Shown: positions 56,201 to 64,000 of the stretch, piece by piece
Numbering within the stretch: the stretch's first letter is position 1
How the letters are laid out: each line of letters begins with the position of its first letter
Source: Penelope pileata
Taxonomy: Eukaryota; Chordata; Aves; Galliformes; Cracidae
Direction: 5' to 3'
Length of the DNA stretch: 64,000 bases
NCBI GenBank assembly: GCA_013396635.1
Contig: WBMW01005741.1
Location: forward strand, 562,039 to 626,038
Translations under genes and position numbers: made by a program
Notes under the pieces: model-generated
The model's database searches: none
Seen by the model: only the letters and a program-made list of their open reading frames with translations
What the model was told of the DNA's origin: nothing

Positions 56201-59200
56201 GTAGCAAAATTATTTGCAATAGCGTGTCCTTCCCCAGATTTGAAAAATACAGCTCTCCACCATTTTTTGATCTACATCCCTTTCCTCTTGTGGGTGCCCT
56301 TTGGCTTGGGAGGTCTGAGTGGCTTTTGCTTACTCTGCTCTCTTCCACCATGACTTGGCACTGCAATGATCTCCATCCATCTGGCTTGTGAATATGGCAC
56401 AGAATCCCTCTTATACTAATATATGCTAGTGTTCTGTTAGTGTTGCAGTGTCCTAATAGCTCTGCTGCTATACTCATGACCCGTAGCATGCTCTTACCAC
56501 TGCTGCATCCTGTGCAACCCCTGTACGGGGTTACCTTGAAGGATGTGCACTGCTAAACCAGTTCAATTTGGTTCAGTCTAACCTCTAAGTGTAGGTACCT
56601 TCCGAAGGGTTACCTTGCTGTATATTTATTTGTTTTGTTGGGAATGTAAGGGAAAAGTCTATGAATACTACTCTGATTAGGCAGATTTTCACCCCACTTT
56701 GGAGATGGAGAGGTTTCTCAGACCACGTTTTTATGCATATGCTGTGGACTTTTGGCTCACATGTGTTTTTGTTGGTGGTGCTTTTTTGGCTCTCAATAGC
56801 ATAACGCAGCTCGATAGAAATACAAATGCCTATTGAGCTCAGCAGGACCAATGTTGTATATCAGTGGTGTCATTTAACCTGAATACCAGACACTCACCTT
56901 GGGCTTGAGTAGCTCTGAGTCCCCATTGTCGGGGGGAGCTGTTGTAAATGAGTAGATGGTTTGCCCAGCTATCAGTGCTGTGTAAACATCATGCAAGTAT
57001 GATCTATGCATTTATTTGCAACAGGGTGCTTGTGTGTGCGTAGGCATGTGAGATAACTGTGAAGTGGTGGACATCACTCACCCCACGTCTTCAGAACTTA
57101 CATACTGCTCTACCACAGAATTTAACCCATAACTGGGGAGTGTTTTCCATTGTGGCTCTGGTACAGTTTCCATTCACATCTAGCCCTGAAAACTTCAGAG
57201 CTGTCACTTCTTGAAATGCTGTTTGTTGACCCCTTCTCAAAGCAGAGGCGTGCTTACCTGGCATGAACTTCGGGAGATGGCTCTGAAACACAAGAGAGGA
57301 CTTCCTGAGACTGTTCTATCCCTGGTGCACTGGGAAGTGGTTGAAGGATAAGTTCAAAATTTTTCTAAATATGTCACAGCTGTGCCTGGTAACGCTTTCA
57401 TATTTAAAACCACATACAGTGCTTGTTGAGGGCAGTTGTTTCTCTCCAGATATCACTGCAACTCACTGTCTAACACAGCACTCTTCAAGATGCTCCAGAC
57501 CTTCTTCTTGTTTGAGCTGAGCGGTTGGGCTGCGTTCAGTTAGGGATGGTGGTGATTGTGGTGGTTGTTTGTAACATCTGGGGTAGATTCCAAACACATT
57601 GGCTTCTCAGTTTATGAAGAAGGTGCTGGAAGTGACTTCACTCTCTGCAGGGTACCTTCCATGGGGTACAATATATTCTGTGTTGACATCAGCAGGAGGT
57701 ACACTCCTCTCTTGTTTAGAGGAGAACACAAGTACAGAGACTGCTAATCCCATACTTGGTGTTATCTGGCTTGTGTGTTCAATTTTCTCCGTGAGCATAG
57801 TGCTATGCTTCCTTCAGGCGTGAGGGCCGAAACTCCAAATTTAGATTTCATGCATAACTGTCTCTAGCACTTAATGAAGCTGTCTCTCCTTTCAGCCAGG
57901 TTCTGTGTTATGGACAGGAGGATCGAGCTGACTGATGGGAAGGAAATGAGATTTAGAAAGAAGTTGATGCTAAACTAGAGAAAAAGGGTTAGGCACTGCA
58001 GTAGACCAAGTGGCCAACAGCTCTAACCTCTCCCCTTGTTAAACTGGCTTTCTGGGTGCACAAGCACAAGGTTAGAGGAGAAAATGCCTCTGGCTTTGCC
58101 CTTCTGTAGGTTTCAGTTCAGCATCACAGATACTGCTTTTAATGTAGGAAACTTTAAAAACACGAAAGTTAAGGCGTGATGCAAATAGCGATGGCAAAGC
58201 TGCCAACTTGCTTGAACCATTGGGCAGCCTTGAGGCTCCTGAGGACATGACAGTGGGCACTTTCTAATACTTTAAACGTTTAGCTACGTTGCTATGCAAG
58301 ATATACCTCCAGTAAAGTTCTCTTAACAGAAGTATTAGTGCTTGATTTACTACACACTGTCTCCATGTACCTCCTGAGGAAAGGAAACTAAGGATTGATC
58401 AGCTTTCCTCAGTGTAGATGGAGAAGAAAAGACCTGCTATTGGGAGGGTGGATGTGGCAGTCAGGGGTTTTGGAACTGTCCTTCAAGAGACAGCACTTCA
58501 TGAACCCAAACACTGAGGCACACTGAGCAGGAAAAATGACCTAGAAAACTCTGCTTGACAAGGACAGTTCTAAGTAAGGTGCGAAGCCTGGAGCAACAAA
58601 GCAGTGTGCACAGGCAGGGAAAAGTGTATGTATATAGAGTAAAAATTAAATAGTCTAGCAATAATTCAGCAAAAGCCTCCTCTCCACCCACTCGATAACT
58701 TGCTGGCAAATATTTCTAGCCACATTATCATCACTGTGTATATTTAATATAAAGAAGGAGTGCAGCGGAGTGAACATCCCTAAGAAATTTGAAAGTTAGC
58801 TATTTCCTGAAGTCCTGAAACAGAAAACTTGGTCAGAGACAGTAACGTTGCTGTAGGCATGGCACTGAGTAAAGCGTGTTAAGTTGGGGTATGGATCTTT
58901 GTTCTTGACCAGATAGGACTTCCCCCCACCCCATGTTGAAAATGGATTGGGGCAGTGGATCGCAGTACAGAATTTGATAGCTAGCAGGTTTGAGACAGGA
59001 AAGAGAAGGGCAGACTTATTTGGCAGGGTATCTCACTATGCCATATTTCATTTGTTTATGAAAGCATGGTTATATATACAGTGATTAGGACTCAAATTTC
59101 TGTGTGTTTAAATTAGAACTCTTCATCAGGGAGAAGAATTTTTTTCTCAACCTTGGTGGAAACCAACTTGAATGCATTTAGTGACACTCCCAATAGATTC

Positions 59201-59670
59201 TGCACCCTCCCTCTCACATGATGGCAGAAGTAAAGTGTGCTCATAGGCAGTGGGTTGTCAGCTGGGGAGAGACTGCACCTCCCCCCTTTATACAAAGCCT
59301 TGACACAGGATTTTTCCAGTTCTCTTCCTCTCACTGGAGCCTATATCTGGCTAGCTAACTGCTAAGGCAGAGAAATGAATTCGTATAGGTTGAAGCTTTC
59401 ATGTGTTGAGAGTGTTTTTATAAAGGAAAAGAAATGCAAGTGTCTTGGAATTGAACTTTTCTGAGAGAGAGAATTATGTCACTTCTGGTGGGGAGAAGAC
59501 GAAAGAAAAAGAAAAGAGTTTTCCAAGGGGAAATTTGAAACAAACATTTTAGTTCAAAAATCAACGTTTTGACTGAAAATATTCCATTTCTGTTTCTTGG
59601 CTTAAAAAAAGGAGAAACAAAATGATAGCTCAAGTGGAAATGTCACTTTGTCACGTATGCTTTTATTCCA
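53280..59670. other. Intron 1, 53.3-59.7 kb, no gene seen
   Basis: Mostly unique sequence. An AT-rich motif block lies at 53888-53960, an AP-1-containing inverted repeat at 55837-55867, and an A/T run at 55700-55720. No exon or RNA gene recognised. Confidence 0.4.
55837..55867. repeat. Short inverted repeat with AP-1 core
   Basis: CTGAGTCATGTAC (55837-55849) is mirrored by GTACATGACTGAG (55855-55867), with one mismatched pair and a 5-base spacer. TGAGTCA is an AP-1 consensus. Related 'gtacatga'/'atgagcctgg' words recur over the next 40 bases. Confidence 0.75.
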
Positions 59671-59674
59671 TTCC

Positions 59675-59677
59675 AAA

Positions 59678-59708
<31 letters not shown>

Positions 59709-59739
59709 TATTTTAAAAANNNNNNNNNNNNNNNNNNNN
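59675..59739. other. A26 run followed by a 20-N gap
   Basis: A at 59675-59700, then an A-rich stretch, then N at 59720-59739. The gap probably reflects assembly failure at the homopolymer; its true length is unknown. Confidence 0.95.
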
Positions 59740-59744
59740 TGACA

Positions 59745-60330
59745 TTTTAAAGCAAAATAGAAGAAAAATTGTCACTTTGAACCTGTTCCAAACTTTAGTG
59801 GGAAAACTGACAGCTTCTTGACAGGAAAGATGATCTCAAAAGATTTTTCAGCTGAAATTTTGTGAAAGAAAATGTTGATTTCCCAAACAGTTCCTGGAAA
59901 AAGAGACACTGCAGCTTGGGAATTGGTTGTGGTATAGAGACTGCTCTGCTCTGAAGTACTTTAATATATTCTTCTGAAGATGAGCTCTTCTACTGCTCTC
60001 ACAAGGTGACGTGTGCCATTGTATTTTTCTCCTGCTAAAATACTCTCCAACCCCACACAGATAAGAGAGCTGCTGCTGCTGCCTGTCCACTCATCCCTGG
60101 CAGATGTGGGCGAGGAAGCAAACGCTAAGAGAGATTAACTATGCTTCTCCTGCACAAAGGAAAGCTCAAGGGTTGAAAGCAAGATCAAATTAATAACTCC
60201 TGATGAAACACTGTCCAAGATTTCCCTCAGAAAGCACCAGTTGCCTGATAAGATAGCAGTTTGTTGAAAAGACCAAGTGAAATATTTAGTTTCAGGTAGG
60301 CTGGAGTACTTTGTTTGGACAGCACTGTAG
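59745..60330. other. Intron 1, 59.7-60.3 kb, nothing seen
   Basis: A/T-rich unique sequence. No gene or recognisable repeat. Confidence 0.4.
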
Positions 60331-60332
60331 AC

Positions 60333-60602
60333 ATGCTGGTTGGAAGGAACCGCTGAAGGTCATGAATGAAGCCTTCTCTTCAAATATGAAAGCCGCCAGC
60401 ATCAATTCAGGTCAGTGTGGCTCCGTCTGATAGAGTCTTGACAAGGTTCCAGGTGCTACAGTCTTCCTGGGTACCTGCTGCAGTGCTGTACCACCCTCCC
60501 CAGTAAAGACATCTTTCTACATGTCCAGTCTGAACCTCTGCATTTCAAACGAAGTCCAAGTAGTAACAGCAGAAACTCTTTGTCCTTTTCAAAGCAAGGC
60601 AC
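60333..60602 (-). mobile_element. Old CR1-like 3' fragment
   Basis: The plus strand carries 'ggttggaaggaaccgctgaa' and 'ggtcatgaatgaagcc', the CR1 3' UTR signature in reverse. Next are 'ttccaggtgctacagtcttc', 'ctgtaccaccctccccagta' and 'aagacatctttctacatgtc', which parallel the 'accctc..agtaaagaatttcttcc' block. Diverged and truncated; minus orientation. Confidence 0.6.
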
Positions 60603-60604
60603 TT

Positions 60605-61820
60605 GAGCCTCATTGAAATGAAAAAATCTCACACCCCCTAAACAAAATGTTTTCCCCAGTATTTTGTTTCACAGGAAAGCCTTTCATCTGGGCATGTTTC
60701 TTTCCTGGCAAGAACTGTGAACTTGTGAATCTTTTCCTGAAGAGAAAGAGAGGTTTTGACAAGATCTGACAATATGATGATTTTAGGCATAAGCATAGTG
60801 GTACGTACCAATCAGAAGCTGAAGGAAGGAGAATGTGTACTGAAAATGAGGCAGAAATTAAAAAGAATGATACCAGCTGGTCTGGCTAGGTTTATGGTAG
60901 ACAATCCCTCAGCTGGAGTTTTTTAGTCAAAACTGGGTACCTTTCTAAGAGATGATGTAATGCAAAAAACTTTCTTCACCAAGTGCTGAAATTGCTGAGT
61001 TGCTTTGCAGCTCATGTTATCCTGAAGGTTGTATTAGCCCACATGACCCCTTCTGACTTTATATGTGGTTCCTGTAGCAATATCAAAGGGTCTTAAGTGG
61101 TGATCAGGACACTTTAAGTGCATACAGCAGTCCCTGCCCCCAAGGGTCAGCAATTCAGGATTGAATAAGAGCTGATTTCAGACCTGCTTTTTTTATATCT
61201 GGCCTGAGACAAGAATGAAGTTAAGGGGGCTAAGAGCTGTTGGAAAAAAGGAGAAAAGGGTGAAAATGGTGTCCTTGAAAGGTAATGCTGAAGGCAGGGA
61301 GATATGGTGCTCCACCCAGCTGAGGGAACGGGGGAAGAAGACAAGATGGAGCTGGAGCAGGAAGATGAGTAGAGGCTATTCTTTTACAGGCCCTGCAGAG
61401 AATGATGATGATCAAAGCAAATACCAAAGACATAGCCAAGTTGTCCCTCTGACCATTATTTCTTTAGCTTACTTGTGGGGTCTGGGATTTTGTTTTTTTA
61501 CTTTCTTACCTCATTCCTTTCCTTTTTATTTTTTGTTTTTGTTTTCATTTCAACTCTTTCCTTTCTGCCAGTGGGCTTCAAAAGCCTGAGATGGTTTAAT
61601 ACCAACTTAAGTGCTTTTGCACCATCGCCTGAAGCCAGGTTTGTGAGGGCCAGGGCTGTTTGCTTTGCTGTGGCTTGTTGATTCCAATGAGCAAGTTCAG
61701 GAACTTGTGGATATTTCTTTTCTAGTTCTGCATAGATGGTGTGGCTCTGCCCTTGCAGGATGAGATGGGGTGAAAATAGACTCTGTGAAAATGGACAGAG
61801 AACAAAAACCAAAGGGAAAA
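60605..61820. other. Intron 1, 60.6-61.8 kb, no gene seen
   Basis: Pyrimidine-rich at 61490-61570. A short 'cagtccctgcccccaagggt' at 61128-61147 may be an L2/MIR-type block. Nothing coding. Confidence 0.35.
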
Positions 61821-61827
61821 GGGGTCA

Positions 61828-62005
61828 GCAGAAAGGCCTTGGAGGTAGCCTTCTGTGATGTCATAACTGGCTGGGTAGATGGAGGGCGAGGAGTGGATGT
61901 TGTCTACCTTGACTGCGGCAAGGTGTTTGATACTGTCTCCCACAACGTCCTGATAATGAAGCTCAGAAAGCGCGGGACAGATGAGTGGACGGTGAGGTGA
62001 GTTGA
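61828..62005 (+). mobile_element. Internal CR1 reverse transcriptase fragment
   Basis: The forward frame reads VAFCDVITGWVDGGRGVDVV, YLDCGKVFDTVSHNVLIMKL and RKRGTDEWTVR. This is the CR1 RT region containing the first catalytic aspartate (YLD, normally FLD.SKAFDTVSHN). Homology starts and stops abruptly: neither the upstream QHGF block nor the downstream SGVPQG/FADD blocks is present nearby. The block stays in frame, though with C and V replacing the usual S and A after YLD. It corresponds to the stretch that is frameshifted in the CR1 at 9.4-9.6 kb. Confidence 0.85.
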
Positions 62006-62009
62006 GAAC

Positions 62010-63575
62010 AGATGAAACTTGAGACGATGCTGACCTTAGATATTCAAGATATCTTCACCAAGCAGGGTAAGCCTGCAACCCAGTGGCTAGCTGTGACTGG
62101 ATCAAGGCCTCAAAACAAACTTAGTGTTTGCACTGCCAAGCAGAGAAAAAGACAGATGCCTACATGGTCTAGGTGTGGGCCCATCTGTTTATCTGAGAAC
62201 CCACTAGAGTTTTCCGGTAGCCCCTGCTGCAAAGCCCTTTTTTCTTCCTCCAGAATCTTTTCTGGAGCTGCTTCTAAACCTTTTCTTGCTCCAAATTCCA
62301 GCCTGCTTCAGAGTTATCAATCACAAAGTTTCCCACATGGCCCATCCTGTACTCTCAGAACCCACTTCTGAACTAAGCTTGGATTCACCATATCTAGTGG
62401 CTTCCTCTTCTAGAAAAGTAGAAGAGCACAGGCTGGCTGATGAAGATTCTGGTATCTTCTGTCAGGAAATAGGCCACAAGCATCTGAACAGCTTTACTTG
62501 CAATGGAAGGATTCTGTGTTGCTAAAATTAGTCCAAAGCATTTGTGAGCAGACAAGAAAATCAAGTTGGTAACCTTTTTTTTTCACCGTCAACTAAAGAT
62601 GTAACAAGCCTAACTTGTTCTGCTCTCCCCTTCTACTGCCTGCTCACCCGCTCATCTGTGGTTGAAGCCAGTATTGCATTTACTCAGGCTTATTGACTGC
62701 AAGTATTTGGGGTGAAGACACACAGGCCAAGTATGCTGTTACAACATCTAACAAGCACTTAGACTGCCAAATCAGAGGCATCCAGCCTTCTCTGTCGCAT
62801 GTTATATTAAGTTTATAGGCATACCCACCAGTGTGCTCCCAGCATATAAACACTACCTAAATTAAGGAAACAGTCTGACATATTTGCCTGGGTCATATAG
62901 TTTTGCTTCTGCAAGTGTGGAGGATTTATTCTTCCTTTTGCTGCTCACCCACAACTGGAAGCTGTTATATGTAAGCCAGCACATTATTGTCTTTTAAGAC
63001 AGTGAAATACGTGTGGGGGTGCACGTGAAGATTTGTTCACAGTAAGACATTAAGCCCATAGATTGCGTGTCCTGCTTAGCATGAACACACGTGCAGTTGC
63101 CTTGGCCCGGTAGGTGAGAAAGACATATGCTGTCGAGAACAGCAAGAGCTTACTACCCTAACCTTCATCAGTGCTGGAATGGATGAGTGTGTTCCCCAAA
63201 AGAAACCCTGTGTGCATGACTTCTCAGGCCAGGAGGATTAGTTGTTCAGCTGAAAGGGCACGACTCCATCAGAGTCTGGCATGTCACCAGATAGATCAAT
63301 GGTGGAATTTGAATGATGGCTCCAAGATGGCTTTTCAATGGCAAACAGTATCTTCCTCCCTTCATCTTTCCCATGATGTCTAGAGCTAGGTATACTTGCT
63401 GACTGTCTCTGTTTCAGTACTTCCCATGTTTGCTAACTGGGAAACTCCTGAGCCATGTGGTTTTAGCTATTCAGTAACGCAATAAGCTTGTTGAGCCCTC
63501 TCATTGAGCCCTCTCAGTGCCATACTGTCAAGCTGAACGCTTTATCTGTAGTAGAGGAATATGATTATTTTGGGA
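62010..63575. other. Intron 1, 62.0-63.6 kb, no gene seen
   Basis: Unique-looking sequence. No gene, RNA or repeat recognised. Confidence 0.4.
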
Positions 63576-63579
63576 GGAG

Positions 63580-63965
63580 GCATTTAGAAAGAGTGCATTA
63601 ACTAAAACTGATTATAAAATGGCCTTTCTCATAGTGTAAATGTACAAGGCAGCATATCTTTAACTTCCTCCTAGGCCACGGATGAATAAAATGACTTGAA
63701 GCATTAGGAGAAAGGCCACCTTGAGGTCAGCATTAGCCAAACCCAACCAGAGCTAGACCATTTGCCCTGACTGTAAATAGCCAGTAATTTTGAAAGTAAA
63801 AGCCACGGTGTAGACAGCATGAGACCAATCTATCTGATCCCTAGGTAATGATGTGTGTGTTATGTCACCTCTCTAGCATCTTATTTTCTACTTACCAAGC
63901 AGGAAAAAAAATAAATACTTACCAGGCTTTTTAGTATAGACAAGGCCTAAGGGACTAAGCATTGT
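63580..63965. repeat. Possible second hAT-like MITE relic
   Basis: 'gcattaactaaaactgatta' near 63594 and 'cggtgtagacagcatgagac' near 63807 recall the internal and terminal blocks of the same sauropsid hAT-like family as at 35.5 kb. 'gtatagacaaggcctaaggg' at about 63934-63953 looks like its right terminal repeat. The evidence is word-level only and the element may be composite. Confidence 0.35.
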
Positions 63966-64000
63966 TTGGGAAAGGCTGTTCTCTGTAGAAGCAGTATCGA

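Larger units (their letters stand above)
15875..64000 (+). other. LSAMP: LSAMP intron 1, 5' part (runs off the window)
   Basis: No acceptor leading into an Ig-domain exon, and no second IgLON signal exon, was found downstream. No DKWSLDPR-, YTCSVQT- or WLNRS-type coding block occurs in any frame. This agrees with the known very large first intron of LSAMP. The entries below describe what the intron holds. Confidence 0.7.

Overview
The window looks like 64 kb of an amniote, most likely avian, chromosome. It is almost entirely non-coding. The dominant recognisable repeats are CR1 retrotransposons, one of which ends in the CR1-type octamer (ATTCTGTG) tail. Older, heavily decayed MIR/L2-type, 5S-headed and DNA-transposon fragments are also present, as is a short mariner derivative of the kind seen in birds. 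I see no mammalian Alu/B1/L1 sequence and no bacterial-type gene organisation. Almost all open reading frames are chance frames in non-coding DNA.

The one host-gene exon I can support is at 15808-15874 on the + strand. It encodes a 22-residue signal peptide ending in a phase-1 splice donor, and it matches the alternative first coding exon (1a type) of LSAMP, the limbic system-associated membrane protein, an IgLON cell-adhesion molecule of neurons. A TATA-like box and an ATG-free leader lie just upstream. The rest of the window (15875-64000) is then the start of a very large first intron, and 1-15440 is upstream flank.

Layout: 1-6773, upstream flank with MIR/L2 relics. 6774-12440, a nearly full-length but dead CR1 on the - strand: 3' end and reverse transcriptase at low coordinates, then endonuclease, then an ORF1 with a degraded SGNH-esterase domain and a zinc-finger/coiled-coil region. 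A 1551-bp block inside it (7744-9294) is repeated without indels at 9765-11315 and is bracketed by single Ns, so it is very probably an assembly duplication rather than biology. 13043-13700, a truncated CR1 on the + strand. 15440-15874, LSAMP promoter, leader and exon. 16390-17110, a CA/CT-rich tract. 17-41 kb, intron with old CR1, MIR, hAT-like hairpin and mariner relics. 42-54 kb, several CpG-rich or homeodomain-motif-rich blocks that are the best candidates for intronic regulatory elements, including one with a TATA box at 53044. 54-64 kb, intron with two more CR1 fragments and a 20-N gap.

I found no convincing novel biological system. The points most worth following up are the assembly duplication, the TATA/CpG-rich block near 53 kb as a possible cryptic promoter or enhancer, the palindromic DNA-transposon relic at 35.6 kb, and the 5S-rRNA-headed SINE at 47.7 kb.
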